A DNA stretch of 64,000 bases from Curtobacterium sp. MMLR14_010 (GCF_001865015.1 NZ_MJGV01000057.1:190809-254808); one strand, 5' to 3'. Shown: positions 31,822-40,776, counted from the stretch's first letter. A program made the numbers and translations. Notes: generated from the letters alone by a model not told the origin.

Positions 31822-32816
31822 TGGGCCCGACGGGGCTGGTGCTCGGGGTCGACGTCGGCGGCACGGGCATCAAGGCCCGGATCACCGACGCGGCGGGCAC
31901 GGTGCTCGGCGAGCACCGTGTCCCGACCCCGCGTGCCGACCCCGACGCCGTGCAGCTCGCCGAGGTGGTCGCCGAGCTGGCGGCCACCGCGGTCAGCACA
32001 GCGCACTCCGGTGGGGTCGCCGTCGACGCCGGGCTCGACGCCGTCGGGGTCGTCGTGCCCGGGGTCGTCGACGAGGCCACCGGGGTGTCCGTCCTCGCCG
32101 TGAACCTCGGTTGGCAGGGTGTCCCCGTCCGTTCCCGCATCCACGCGGCCCTCCTCGCCCGCGGTGTCGACGTCCCCGTGGCATTCGGCCACGACGTGCG
32201 CGCCGGTGCCCTCGCTGAGACCCGTCCCGTGCTCGGCGCCTCCCAGCCGCTCGACCGCGGGTCCGTCGGCTTCGTGCCGGTCGGCACCGGGCTCGCCAGT
32301 GCCCTGGTCGTCGACGGTGCCGTCGTGTCCGGTGGCGGGTGGGCCGGCGAGATCGGGCAGGTCCGCATCCAGCACGGTCCCCATGCCGGACTCCGCGTCG
32401 AGGAGATCGCCTCCGCGGGCGCCGTCGCACGGCGTGCCGGCACCGCGTCCGCCCACGCGGCGATGCTCCGCGTGCAGCAGGGCGACCCCGTGGCGACCGC
32501 TGTCTGGCACGAGTGCGTCGACGTGCTCGGTGAGGCGATCGCCTGGATCACCGCCGTGGCCGGCTGTCACGCCGTCGTCGTGGGCGGCGGCCTGGCCGAG
32601 TCCGGTGCGATGCTGCTCGACCCCCTCCGTGCGGCCGTGGCCGACCGGCTCGTCGGGCTCCGTGCGCCGACGCTCCTGCCCGCGCGCCACGGTGACGCCG
32701 CCGGGGCCATCGGTGCCGGGCTGCTCGCGCGGGACCTGCTCGACACGCACACCGCGGCCGCCACGATCGCGGTGACCGACAGCGACTCGCCCGCGGCGAC
32801 GGGCGGCCGCGCATGA
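31821..32816 (+). CDS. ROK-family sugar kinase lacking the zinc motif
   Basis: A 331-residue ROK protein with no DNA-binding domain: phosphate loop GVDVGGTGIKARITD at the start, VVPGVVDEATG, and a second nucleotide-binding region VVVGGGLAESGAMLLDPL. The usual CxCGxxGCxE zinc cluster is replaced by GEIGQVRIQHGPHAGLRVEE, with no Cys. Operon position suggests phosphorylation of an imported amino sugar to the 6-phosphate. Whether it is fully active without zinc is uncertain; some ROK enzymes manage without it. Confidence 0.82.
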   Translation: MGPTGLVLGVDVGGTGIKARITDAAGTVLGEHRVPTPRADPDAVQLAEVVAELAATAVSTAHSGGVAVDAGLDAVGVVVPGVVDEATGVSVLAVNLGWQGVPVRSRIHAALLARGVDVPVAFGHDVRAGALAETRPVLGASQPLDRGSVGFVPVGTGLASALVVDGAVVSGGGWAGEIGQVRIQHGPHAGLRVEEIASAGAVARRAGTASAHAAMLRVQQGDPVATAVWHECVDVLGEAIAWITAVAGCHAVVVGGGLAESGAMLLDPLRAAVADRLVGLRAPTLLPARHGDAAGAIGAGLLARDLLDTHTAAATIAVTDSDSPAATGGRA

Positions 32817-33778
32817 CCGCCCACGACCTCGTCGTCCCGGGCTTCGTCGACCTGCACGCCCACGGCGCCCTCGGTCACGACTTCGCCAGCTGCTCCGCCG
32901 ACCAGGCCCGCGCTGCCGTCGCCCACCACGCGGGCCGGGGCACCACGACGATGGTGGCCTCGATCGCCACCGGCACGCCCGACGACACCGTGGCGGCGCT
33001 CCGGCGTCTCGGACCACTCGTCGCCGAGGGCGTGCTCGCCGGCCTGCACCTCGAGGGGCCCTGGCTGTCGCCCGCCCGCCGCGGTGCGCACGCCGCCGGG
33101 CTCCTGCACGCCCCGACCCCCGCCGAGGTGGACCGCTACCTGGACGCCGCCGTCGGCACGCTCCGCATCGTGACGATCGCCCCCGAGCTCCCCGGTGCCC
33201 TCGACGCCGTCGCACGCCTGACCGCGGCCGGGGTCGTCGTCGCGATCGGTCACACGGACGCCGACGCCGACACCGTCACGCGTGCGGTCGACGCCGGCGC
33301 CCGACTCGTCACCCACGTCTTCAACGGCATGCCGCCGCTGCACCACCGTGCCCCCGGGCCCGTCGGGGTCGCCCTGACCGACCCCCGCCTGCACGTCGAG
33401 GCGATCGTCGACGGGCACCACCTCGACGACGTCACCGTGGACCTGGTCCGCCGCAGCACCGGGGGCCGGATGGTCCTGGTGTCCGACGCGATGGCCGCCA
33501 CCGGCTGCGACGACGGGCGGTACCGGATCGCCGGGTCCGACGTCGTCGTGTCGGACGGGGTCGCGATGCTCGCCGACGGGTCGTCCCTGGCGGGCAGCAC
33601 GAGCACGGTGCTCGACGGCTTCCTGCGTCTGCTGGCAGCGGGGACGCCCCTCGACGAGGCCGTCGACGCGAGCTCCGGACGGGCGCTGGCGGTCCTCGGA
33701 CTCCCGGCGACCCCTGACCGCATCGTCGTCGACACGACCACCGGCCGTGTCCGTCCCCACACCGAGGCGTCCGCATGA
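32813..33778 (+). CDS. nagA: N-acetyl-amino-sugar-6-phosphate deacetylase (NagA/AgaA family)
   Basis: A 321-residue amidohydrolase that removes the acetyl group from GlcNAc-6-P or GalNAc-6-P. Metal and active-site motifs are visible: PGFVDLHAHG, GLHLEGPWLS (Glu), AIGHTDA, VTHVFNGMPPLHHR and LVSDAMAATG (Asp). It starts directly at the DLHAHG strand, about 45 residues shorter than usual NagA, so the N-terminal part of the small beta domain is missing. ATGA overlap with the ROK gene fixes this start. Substrate choice is inferred from neighbours. Confidence 0.86.
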   Translation: MTAHDLVVPGFVDLHAHGALGHDFASCSADQARAAVAHHAGRGTTTMVASIATGTPDDTVAALRRLGPLVAEGVLAGLHLEGPWLSPARRGAHAAGLLHAPTPAEVDRYLDAAVGTLRIVTIAPELPGALDAVARLTAAGVVVAIGHTDADADTVTRAVDAGARLVTHVFNGMPPLHHRAPGPVGVALTDPRLHVEAIVDGHHLDDVTVDLVRRSTGGRMVLVSDAMAATGCDDGRYRIAGSDVVVSDGVAMLADGSSLAGSTSTVLDGFLRLLAAGTPLDEAVDASSGRALAVLGLPATPDRIVVDTTTGRVRPHTEASA

Positions 33779-34695
33779 TCGTCGTCGTCACCCCGAACCC
33801 GGCCGTCGACGTCACCTACCGCGTCGACGAGCAGCGCATCGGCACCACCCAGCGCGTCCGGTCCGTCGACCGGCTGCCGGGCGGCAAGGGCCTCAACGTC
33901 GCCCGGGTCCTGGCGGGCGAGGGCGTCGAGACGCACTCGGTCCTGCCGCTCGGCGGAGCGTCCGGGTCCTGGGTGGCCGACGCGGTCGCCGCCCTCGGGC
34001 TCGCCGCCACGGCCGTGCCGGTCCCCGGCGAGACGCGCACCACGGTCACCGTCGTCGACGACCACGCGCACCCGACGATGTTCGGCGAACCCGGACCGTC
34101 CGTGCCGCCCGCCGCCTGGCTCCCCGTGGACGAGGCCGTCCGCGCGCTGCTCCCGACCGCCGAGGCCCTCGTCGTCTCCGGCTCGCTGCCCGTCGGCACC
34201 GCGGCCGACGTCGTGACGCCGTGGATCACCGACGCCGTCGCCGCTGGCGTGCTCGTCGTCGCCGACTGCTCGGGGCCCGCGCTCCTGGCCGCGGCCGACG
34301 CCGGCGCCACGCTCTGCAAGCCCAACCGCGAGGAGCTCGCCGAGGCCACCGGCTGCGCGGACGAGCGCGACGGGGCCCTCGCACTGCTCGACCGCGGCGC
34401 CGGCACGGTCGTCGTCTCGCGGGGCGCTGACGGCATCGCTGCCCACACCCGCTCCGAGGTCGTCGAGGTCGGAGCCGTCCCCGGTGTCACCGGCAACCCG
34501 ACCGGGGCGGGCGACGCGGCCACCGCGGGACTCGTGCTCGCCCTCACGCGGGACGCCACCGACGTCACCACCGCCCTCCGCACCGCCGCGGCGTTCGGCG
34601 CCGCTGCCGTCCTGCGACCCGTCGCCGGCGAGGTCGACCGCGCCGCCGTCCACCGTTTCCTGACCGACACCGAACCGACCCGGAGCACCGCATGA
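33775..34695 (+). CDS. PfkB-family 1-phosphofructokinase/tagatose-6-phosphate kinase
   Basis: A 306-residue ribokinase-fold enzyme of the LacC/FruK group (MIVVVTPNPAVDVTYRVD, DRLPGGKGLNVARVLAG, CKPNREELAEATG, GNPTGAGDAATAG with the catalytic Asp). These add a phosphate to tagatose-6-phosphate or fructose-1-phosphate. Downstream of an AgaS-like isomerase and upstream of a class II aldolase, tagatose-6-phosphate is the likelier substrate. Overlaps both neighbours by ATGA. Confidence 0.86.
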   Translation: MIVVVTPNPAVDVTYRVDEQRIGTTQRVRSVDRLPGGKGLNVARVLAGEGVETHSVLPLGGASGSWVADAVAALGLAATAVPVPGETRTTVTVVDDHAHPTMFGEPGPSVPPAAWLPVDEAVRALLPTAEALVVSGSLPVGTAADVVTPWITDAVAAGVLVVADCSGPALLAAADAGATLCKPNREELAEATGCADERDGALALLDRGAGTVVVSRGADGIAAHTRSEVVEVGAVPGVTGNPTGAGDAATAGLVLALTRDATDVTTALRTAAAFGAAAVLRPVAGEVDRAAVHRFLTDTEPTRSTA

Positions 34696-35531
34696 TCACC
34701 GACCTCGCCCTCACCGGACTGCTCGACTCGGCCCGCTCGGCGCGCCACGGCGTCGGCGCCTTCAACGTCGTCCTGCTCGAGCACGCCGAGGCGATCGTCG
34801 CCGGCGCCGAACACGCCGGCCTGCCCGTCGTCCTGCAGATCAGCGAGAACTGCATCCGCTACCACGGCGGCCTCGCCCCGATCACGACCGCGACCCAGGC
34901 CATCGCCCGCGCCGCCGACGTCGAGGTCCTCGTGCACCTCGACCACATCGAGGACGTCGACCTGGTGGACCAGGGCATCGCCCTCGGGGTGGACTCCGTC
35001 ATGTACGACGGCTCGCACCTGGACTACGACGCCAACGTCGCCGCCACCCGGGTCCTCGCCGAGCGATGCCACCGCGCAGGCATCGCGCTCGAGGCCGAGC
35101 TGGGCGAGGTCGGCGGCAAGGACGGCGTGCACGCACCCGGCGTCCGCACCGACCCCACGGACGCAGCGGCCTTCGTCGCGGCGACCGGCGTGGACGCCCT
35201 GGCCGTGGCCGTGGGCACCTCGCACGCGATGCAGACGCGGGAGGCCGCCGTGGACCGCGACCTCGTCGCCCGCCTGCGCGACACCGTGCCGGTCCCCCTC
35301 GTGCTGCACGGCTCGTCGGGCCTGTCGGACGAGGAGCTGCAGGGCGCTGTCCGCGCGGGCATGACGAAGGTCAACATCTCGACGCACCTGAACGGGCTGT
35401 TCACCCGGGCGGTGCGCGGGGTGCTCGACGAGCGTCCGGACCTGGTCGACCCGCGCAAGTACGTCTCAGCGGGTCGTGACGCGGTCACGGCCGAGACGAG
35501 CCGCCTGCTGACCCTGCTCGCCACGGCCTGA
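34692..35531 (+). CDS. class II ketose-bisphosphate aldolase (tagatose/fructose type)
   Basis: A 279-residue zinc aldolase that splits a ketose-1,6-bisphosphate into DHAP and glyceraldehyde-3-phosphate. Signatures: GAFNVVLLEHAEAIV, VHLDHIEDVD (catalytic Asp, zinc His), SVMYDGSHLDYDANV, ELGEVGGKDG, LHGSSGLSDEEL and KVNISTHLN. The length and motifs match GatY/AgaY-like enzymes. It is the last gene of the operon; a GC palindrome follows. Confidence 0.9.
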   Translation: MITDLALTGLLDSARSARHGVGAFNVVLLEHAEAIVAGAEHAGLPVVLQISENCIRYHGGLAPITTATQAIARAADVEVLVHLDHIEDVDLVDQGIALGVDSVMYDGSHLDYDANVAATRVLAERCHRAGIALEAELGEVGGKDGVHAPGVRTDPTDAAAFVAATGVDALAVAVGTSHAMQTREAAVDRDLVARLRDTVPVPLVLHGSSGLSDEELQGAVRAGMTKVNISTHLNGLFTRAVRGVLDERPDLVDPRKYVSAGRDAVTAETSRLLTLLATA

Positions 35532-35544
35532 CCCCGAGCCGGTC

Positions 35545-35560
35545 GGCCCGGCGCCGGGCC
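35545..35560 (+). terminator. GC palindrome after the catabolic operon
   Basis: GGCCCGGC-GCCGGGCC is a perfect 16-base palindrome starting 14 bases past the aldolase stop, followed by partial repeats of CCCGGCGCCGG. It can fold in either strand, suiting the convergent junction with the protease gene. Confidence 0.5.
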
Positions 35561-35618
35561 GCCCGGCGCCGGCCGCCCGGTGCCCCGGCGCTGGCTCCCG
35601 GGCGCGACCCGGCCCGCC

Positions 35619-37925
35619 TCAGCCCTTCGTCCCGCTCTTCCAGAGCACCTTCGTGCCCTTGCGCAACACCAGGTTGCCGTCGGTCTGCATCCGCAGCGTG
35701 ACCTTCGCGCCGCCGGCACGGGACGTCCCCGTCGACCACGCCCGCTTGCCGAACCGGTCCCACAGCACGACGTCGCCGTTCGGGGCCATCTGCAACGAGG
35801 ACCCGCCACCGCCGCTGTTCACCCGCTTCGCCGTGCGGCTGCCGATCATGACGCGCATCTGCCCGTCCGCCCGGATGACGAGTCGCCGCTTGCCCGCGGT
35901 GTCCCACAGGCTCTGCCCCTGTACCAACGAGGCACCGGGCACGAGCCGGTCCGCCCCGGGTGCCCGGTCGTGCCAGAGCACGCGCCCGCCGCCGGCCGTG
36001 ACCCGGACGTCGCCGGTGTCCGTCACGGTGAGCTTGGCCGACCCGGACGAGGTGGCCGTCTTCGAGGACCAACGCACGGCGCCGGACGCCGACTGCACGG
36101 TGAGCACGCCGTTCGTCCCGAGCGACATGGTGTTCCCCGCGCCGGAGGTCTTGGTGGACCACAGCACACGGCCGTTGCCCCACTCGACGAGGTTGCCGTC
36201 CTGCTGCAGGTCGAGCCAGTACTGCCCGTTCGGCGAGTGGATCGAGGTGCCGGCGGGCACGGTCGCTGCGGACGAGGTCACGGACGTCGCCGAGGCCCGC
36301 GCTGCTGCGGCCCCGATCGGCGCCGGGCACGAGGACGCGACGGGCAGGAGCGCACCGAGCCTCGACCACTGCGGGGTGCCGAGCCCGGTGGCACGGTCGT
36401 ACCCGGCAGCCGCGGCGAAGGTGCCGTTCGAGCCGGTCGTCACGTCGCGGAACGCCCCCGGGTTGGCGTACAGGACCCCGTGGACGTCGCCCACGCCCGC
36501 CGCGCAACCGCGTGCCGACAGCGCCGCGGCGAACTGGCCGGCGACCACGGGCGACGCCAGGCTCGTCCCACCGCCGTACACGAACCCGTGCGAGGCGCCG
36601 AGCCAGATCCCGGGGCCGGTCGTCGGGTCGGCGACCGCGGCGACGTCGGGGACGAGCCGCTTCGTGCCGGTGACCCCGGCGCCGGTCTGCCAGCTCGGCC
36701 TCGCGTACGCGCCCGAGGTCCCGCCCCCACCGGCGCCGTACTCGTTCGACCACCCGGTCTCGCTCCAGCGCCCACGGGACCCGAGCAGCGCGGTGCCGCC
36801 GACGCCGACCACGGCCGGGGAGGACGCCGGGTAGCTCACGTCGCGGATCGTCGTCGACGGGCCGCTCTGGCACGTCGCGCCGGAGTCCCCGGACGCCGCG
36901 AACACGGTCGCCCCGGCGGCGACGACCCGGTCGAGGGCGTCGTCGAGCGCCATGCGGGCGCCGTCGGACAGGAGCGACTCGCACCCGCCCCACGAGATGC
37001 TGACGGCGGTGATGCCGGCCGAGCGGACGTCGTCCGCGAGCTCGCTGTACGCGTGGTACATCCCCTGGAAGGAGTTCGGGGCGATGTACACGCGGTGGCG
37101 AGCCGACGGTGCCACGGCGAGCAGCGCCTCCTGGTCGAGCGCGACCTCAGTCTCCCCGCCGTACCCGTCACCCCGGTGCACGTCGGCACCGTCGACGGCG
37201 ATCTGGTCGAGGGCCGGGACTGGGCGGCCGACGGCCGCCGCGTACGCGGCCAGGTCGTTGCGGTCCCAGCCGGAGAACTGCACGGTCGCGATCGTCGCAC
37301 CGGCTCCGGCGGACGACGCGGTGGAGGACGCGTAGGCGCTCGCGAGGTCGGCGGGGGCGTATCCGCCGGGCACGGCAGCGTGCGACACGACGGGCCGGGT
37401 GTCCAGCCCGAGCACGCTCGTCACGGCACCGCCGAGGACGCCGGACAGCACCGGGTCGGCAGCCGGGTGCATCCCGTCGCCGGTGCCGAGGAGCTCGACG
37501 CCGAACACGGCCTCGGCCTGCGCGGCGGTGCCACGGGCCTCGACCTGCCACGTGTCCACGTCGGTGACGGCGAAGCCGGCCGCGGTGAGCGCCGCGTGCA
37601 CCGTGGCACGGTCGTCGGACTCCGGAGCGACCTCGGCGACGGCGGCTGCGCGCTCGTCACCAGACGCTCCGGTCGTCGTGGTCGGCAGGGCGCGCAGCGC
37701 GGCCTGGTCCGTGGGCCGCAGGACGACCGTCAGGTCGACGGCCTCGGTGTCCGGCGTCGCGCCCGTGGTCGGGTCCGTCGGCACGGGCAGGGTGCGCTGG
37801 GGCACGACCTGCATCGGGGCGGCGGGCGCCGCCGAGGCGGTCGCGGCCGGGACGGTGACACCGACGACGGCGAGCGCCGTGACGACGGCCGCAGCGGTGA
37901 ACAGGGACGGGGTGCGGTGGGACAT
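35619..37925 (-). CDS. secreted sedolisin (S53) protease with B-lectin repeats
   Basis: A 768-residue secreted serine protease. A signal peptide (FTAAAVVTALAVVGVTV, ATASAAPA) precedes a pro-kumamolisin domain, then the S53 domain: GGETEVALDQEAL contains the catalytic Glu and Asp, ASGDSGA the oxyanion Asp region and GGGTSLASP the nucleophilic Ser; a Ca site (DRATGLGTP) closes it. From about residue 540 bulb-lectin-like repeats follow (YWLDLQQDGNLVEWGNGRVLW, MQTDGNLVLRKGTKVLW). Acid protease with mannose- or glycan-binding tail. An ATG start is chosen over an adjacent TTG. Confidence 0.88.
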   Translation of the reverse strand: MSHRTPSLFTAAAVVTALAVVGVTVPAATASAAPAAPMQVVPQRTLPVPTDPTTGATPDTEAVDLTVVLRPTDQAALRALPTTTTGASGDERAAAVAEVAPESDDRATVHAALTAAGFAVTDVDTWQVEARGTAAQAEAVFGVELLGTGDGMHPAADPVLSGVLGGAVTSVLGLDTRPVVSHAAVPGGYAPADLASAYASSTASSAGAGATIATVQFSGWDRNDLAAYAAAVGRPVPALDQIAVDGADVHRGDGYGGETEVALDQEALLAVAPSARHRVYIAPNSFQGMYHAYSELADDVRSAGITAVSISWGGCESLLSDGARMALDDALDRVVAAGATVFAASGDSGATCQSGPSTTIRDVSYPASSPAVVGVGGTALLGSRGRWSETGWSNEYGAGGGGTSGAYARPSWQTGAGVTGTKRLVPDVAAVADPTTGPGIWLGASHGFVYGGGTSLASPVVAGQFAAALSARGCAAGVGDVHGVLYANPGAFRDVTTGSNGTFAAAAGYDRATGLGTPQWSRLGALLPVASSCPAPIGAAAARASATSVTSSAATVPAGTSIHSPNGQYWLDLQQDGNLVEWGNGRVLWSTKTSGAGNTMSLGTNGVLTVQSASGAVRWSSKTATSSGSAKLTVTDTGDVRVTAGGGRVLWHDRAPGADRLVPGASLVQGQSLWDTAGKRRLVIRADGQMRVMIGSRTAKRVNSGGGGSSLQMAPNGDVVLWDRFGKRAWSTGTSRAGGAKVTLRMQTDGNLVLRKGTKVLWKSGTKG

Positions 37926-38040
37926 CAAGGGGGGTCGCTCCGTGACTCGGGACGGTGCCCGATCCGTGGGCGCCGGTCACCCCGGGACGTCAGGGGGACG
38001 GTGCACGCTACCCCGCAGGGCAGCCCAGGAGCCTCCCCCA

Positions 38041-38055
38041 GTTGTGGAGCACAAC
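38041..38055. promoter_or_regulatory. palindrome GTTGTG-GAG-CACAAC upstream of the protease gene
   Basis: Perfect six-base arms with a three-base spacer lie 116 bases before the protease ATG, in the 194-base gap between serine dehydratase and protease. It looks like an operator of a LacI- or GntR-class regulator; which one is unknown. Confidence 0.4.
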
Positions 38056-38085
38056 ACTCGTTCCACGGGTGGCGACGGGCGGCCG

Positions 38086-38104
38086 GGAGGCTCGGATCAC
38101 CTCC
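38086..38104 (-). terminator. weak hairpin after sdaA, GGAGGCTC family
   Basis: GGAGG and CCTCC arms flank a nine-base loop 16 bases beyond the serine dehydratase stop. The stem is short, but the GGGAGGCTCG core is the same as in other terminators of the window. Confidence 0.35.
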
Positions 38105-38119
38105 GCCGCGCTGGTCCGG

Positions 38120-39502
38120 TCAGCAGAGCGGGACGTTCACCGCGAGGCCGCCCATGGCGGTCTCCTTGTACTTGGTCGACATGTCCGCGCCGGTCTGCCG
38201 CATGGTCTCGACGACCTGGTCGAGCGACACGTGGTGCACGCCGTCGCCGCGCAGGGCCATCCGCGCGGCGTTGACGGCCTTGTTCGCGGCGATGGCGTTG
38301 CGTTCGATGCAGGGGATCTGCACGAGTCCGCCGATCGGGTCGCACGTCAGCCCGAGGTTGTGCTCCATCGCGATCTCCGCGGCGTTCTCGACCTGCTCGG
38401 GCGTCCCGCCGAGGAGCTCGGCCAGTCCCCCGGCAGCCATCGACGCCGCGGAGCCGACCTCGCCCTGGCAGCCGACCTCGGCGCCCGAGATCGAGGCCCG
38501 CTCCTTGTAGATCGAGCCGATGGCACCGGCGGTCAGCAGGAACCGGACCACGGCGTCGTCGCGACGCTCGGGCGTGATCGACGGCACGTACGTCAGCGCG
38601 TAGAAGAGCACCGCGGGGATGATGCCGGCGGCCCCGTTGGTCGGCGCCGTGACGACCCGTCCGCCGGACGCGTTCTCCTCGTTCACGGCCATCGCGGTCA
38701 GGTTCGTCCACTCCATCGCGAAGAGCGGGTCGTGGTGCGGGTCGTCGCGGGTGAGCTGCTCGAACCAGTTCGCGGCTCGACGGCGGACCTCGAGCCCGCC
38801 CGGCAGGGTGCCAGATCGTCGGACGCTCCGGTCGACGCAGGACTCCATCACGCCGTGGATCTCGAGCAGACCCCGGCGGACCTCGTCCTCGGTCCGGGTG
38901 GCGGTCTCGTTCGCCAGGGCGATCCCGCTGACGGGCAGCCCGGACGCGGCACAGGCGGCGAGCAGCTCGGCCCCGCTCGAGAACGGGTACGGCACGGCGT
39001 CGTCGACGGGGATCGCGGCCTCGGCCACGTCCGCGGGGGCGTCGTCGCTGTCGCGCGTGATGAACCCACCCCCGACGGAGTAGTACGTCTCGACGGCGAG
39101 CTGCGTGCCGGTGTCGTCGAACGCGCGGAGCCGCAGCGCGTTCGGGTGCCGGGGCAGCATCGTCAGGGGGTGCTGCACGACGTCCCGGAGGCGGAACGGG
39201 ACGACCTGCCCGCCCGAGAGCCGCAGCGTGCCGGTGTGCTCGAGGTCGTCGAGCGACTGCACCATGGCGTCCGGGTCGATCGACTCGGGCAGCTCCCCGG
39301 TCAGCCCGGCCGCGACGGCGCCGAGCGTGCCGTGGCCCTGGCCCGTGGACGCGAGCGAGCCGTACAGGTCGACGCGGATCGTGACGACCGGCAGCAGCGC
39401 GACGCGCTCGGCGAACTCGGCCGCGGCCCGCATGGGTCCGACGGTGTGCGAGCTCGACGGCCCCACACCGATGCTGAACAGCTCGAAGACGGAGACCGGC
39501 AC
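38120..39502 (-). CDS. sdaA: L-serine ammonia-lyase (single-chain SdaA)
   Basis: A 460-residue iron-sulfur enzyme converting L-serine to pyruvate and ammonia. The N-terminal beta domain ([19 protein letters not shown]) and the C-terminal alpha domain are fused as in E. coli SdaA. Likely 4Fe-4S ligands are Cys in GCQGEVG, TCDPIGG and IPCIERN. The GTG at 39502 is chosen because TAGGGT lies seven bases before it and the protein then starts exactly at the family N-terminus. Confidence 0.94.
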   Translation of the reverse strand: MPVSVFELFSIGVGPSSSHTVGPMRAAAEFAERVALLPVVTIRVDLYGSLASTGQGHGTLGAVAAGLTGELPESIDPDAMVQSLDDLEHTGTLRLSGGQVVPFRLRDVVQHPLTMLPRHPNALRLRAFDDTGTQLAVETYYSVGGGFITRDSDDAPADVAEAAIPVDDAVPYPFSSGAELLAACAASGLPVSGIALANETATRTEDEVRRGLLEIHGVMESCVDRSVRRSGTLPGGLEVRRRAANWFEQLTRDDPHHDPLFAMEWTNLTAMAVNEENASGGRVVTAPTNGAAGIIPAVLFYALTYVPSITPERRDDAVVRFLLTAGAIGSIYKERASISGAEVGCQGEVGSAASMAAGGLAELLGGTPEQVENAAEIAMEHNLGLTCDPIGGLVQIPCIERNAIAANKAVNAARMALRGDGVHHVSLDQVVETMRQTGADMSTKYKETAMGGLAVNVPLC

Positions 39503-39558
39503 GCCCGCCACCCTAACCCGTCCGGACGGAGCAGCTCCCGGGCGGTCGCGCGACGAGG

Positions 39559-39753
39559 TCAGCGGCGGCGCCCTCCCTCCGCCGGCATCACGATCCACAG
39601 GACCACGTAGGTGATCCAGAGCGGCCCGGGGAACAGGCTGAGGATGATCCAGGCGACGCGGACGAACAGCCGCGACCAGCCGAAGCGGTCGGCCAGTCCG
39701 GCGCAGACACCCGCGAGGACACGGCCGGAACGAGGACGCATGAGAGAGGTCAT
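39559..39753 (-). CDS. PspC-domain small membrane protein
   Basis: A 64-residue protein with the PspC signature: [18 protein letters not shown], then [14 protein letters not shown] and a second hydrophobic stretch [12 protein letters not shown]. PspC proteins take part in envelope-stress responses. Stand-alone copies are common in actinobacteria. The ATG follows TAGCGT by seven bases. Confidence 0.88.
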   Translation of the reverse strand: MTSLMRPRSGRVLAGVCAGLADRFGWSRLFVRVAWIILSLFPGPLWITYVVLWIVMPAEGGRRR

Positions 39754-39810
39754 GCGGACGACGCTACGGGGTGCGGCCGGATGACAGCAGGCGGATCGCC
39801 CCCGGGTGTC

Positions 39811-39830
39811 GGGTGGGGTTGCCCCCACCC
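39811..39830 (-). terminator. terminator after the quinone-oxidoreductase gene
   Basis: GGGTGGGG and CCCCACCC arms with a four-base loop lie seven bases downstream of the oxidoreductase stop, between it and the PspC gene on the same strand. Confidence 0.6.
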
Positions 39831-39837
39831 GTCCACG

Positions 39838-40776
39838 TCAGGGGACCAGGACGATCTTGCCGCGGGTGTGGCCCTGCTCGAGCTCCTCGTAGGCGTCCTG
39901 CACGCGGTCGAGCGGGTAGGTGGCGGCGACGGGGACCTCGATCTCGCCGTCGGCGACCATCCGGGCGAGCGCCCCGAGGATCTCCGGGTCGGCGGTGTCG
40001 ACGCTGCCGGAGGTCTTCGCGCCGACCTCGGCCGCGGCCTCGTACGCGATGACCGTCTCGATGCGGTCGGCGGGGATGCCGAGCGCGATGCCGAGGTGCA
40101 CGTACTCGGCGCCGTGGGTGTCGATGAGGGCGTCGGTGCCGTTCGTCGCCAGTTCCTGGATGCGCTCCTGCAGGCCGTCGCCGTACGCCACGGGGCGGGC
40201 GCCCTTGGAGGCGAGCCACTCGTGGTTCGCCTCGGACGCGACCGCGATCACGTCGATGCCCTCGTTCGTCAGGAGCTGCGTGACGAAGCCGCCGACGCCG
40301 CCTGCTGCACCGGAGACCACGACGGTCTCCCCGGCGCGGGGGTCGACCGCGCGCACGGCAGCGGCCGCGGTGGTCGCGACGACGTCGAGTCCGCCGGCGA
40401 CGGTCCAGTCGAGCAGCCGGGGCTTCTGGACGACCTGGTCGGACGGCACGGAGACGTACTCGGCGTGGCTCGCGCGGTCCCACGACCAGCCGATGACCTC
40501 TTCGCGCTCGTCCACGCCGTCGACGCCCTCGCCGACCGCGACGACGATGCCGGCGAAGTCGGTGCCTTGGCCAGACGGCAGCTTCGCGGGGTCCTCGCCG
40601 TCGAACAGGCCCTGGCGGATCGCGGACTCGCCCGGGTTGATCCCGGCGGCGCGCACGCGCACGAGCACCCGACCGGGCTCGACCGGTGGCACGGGGACCT
40701 CGTCGACGCGGAGGACGCTCCGGTCTCCCCACTGGTCGAAGCGGACGGCTCGCATGGTCTCAGGCAGATCGCTCAT
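39838..40776 (-). CDS. zinc-less MDR-family NADP-dependent oxidoreductase
   Basis: A 312-residue medium-chain reductase of quinone oxidoreductase type. Features: AVRFDQWGDRSVLRVDEVPVP, the GroES-like core RAAGINPGESAIRQG, GTDFAGIVVAVGEG, and the cofactor loop VVSGAAGGVGGFVTQLL. Zinc ligands are absent. Substrate unknown, possibly quinones or enones. The start at 40776 has TAGGGT eight bases ahead. Confidence 0.88.
   Translation of the reverse strand: MSDLPETMRAVRFDQWGDRSVLRVDEVPVPPVEPGRVLVRVRAAGINPGESAIRQGLFDGEDPAKLPSGQGTDFAGIVVAVGEGVDGVDEREEVIGWSWDRASHAEYVSVPSDQVVQKPRLLDWTVAGGLDVVATTAAAAVRAVDPRAGETVVVSGAAGGVGGFVTQLLTNEGIDVIAVASEANHEWLASKGARPVAYGDGLQERIQELATNGTDALIDTHGAEYVHLGIALGIPADRIETVIAYEAAAEVGAKTSGSVDTADPEILGALARMVADGEIEVPVAATYPLDRVQDAYEELEQGHTRGKIVLVP

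Noticed and set aside
31821..32816. ROK protein as the operon's transcriptional repressor
   Set aside because: It starts at the phosphate loop and has no HTH; the DeoR-type gene is the regulator.
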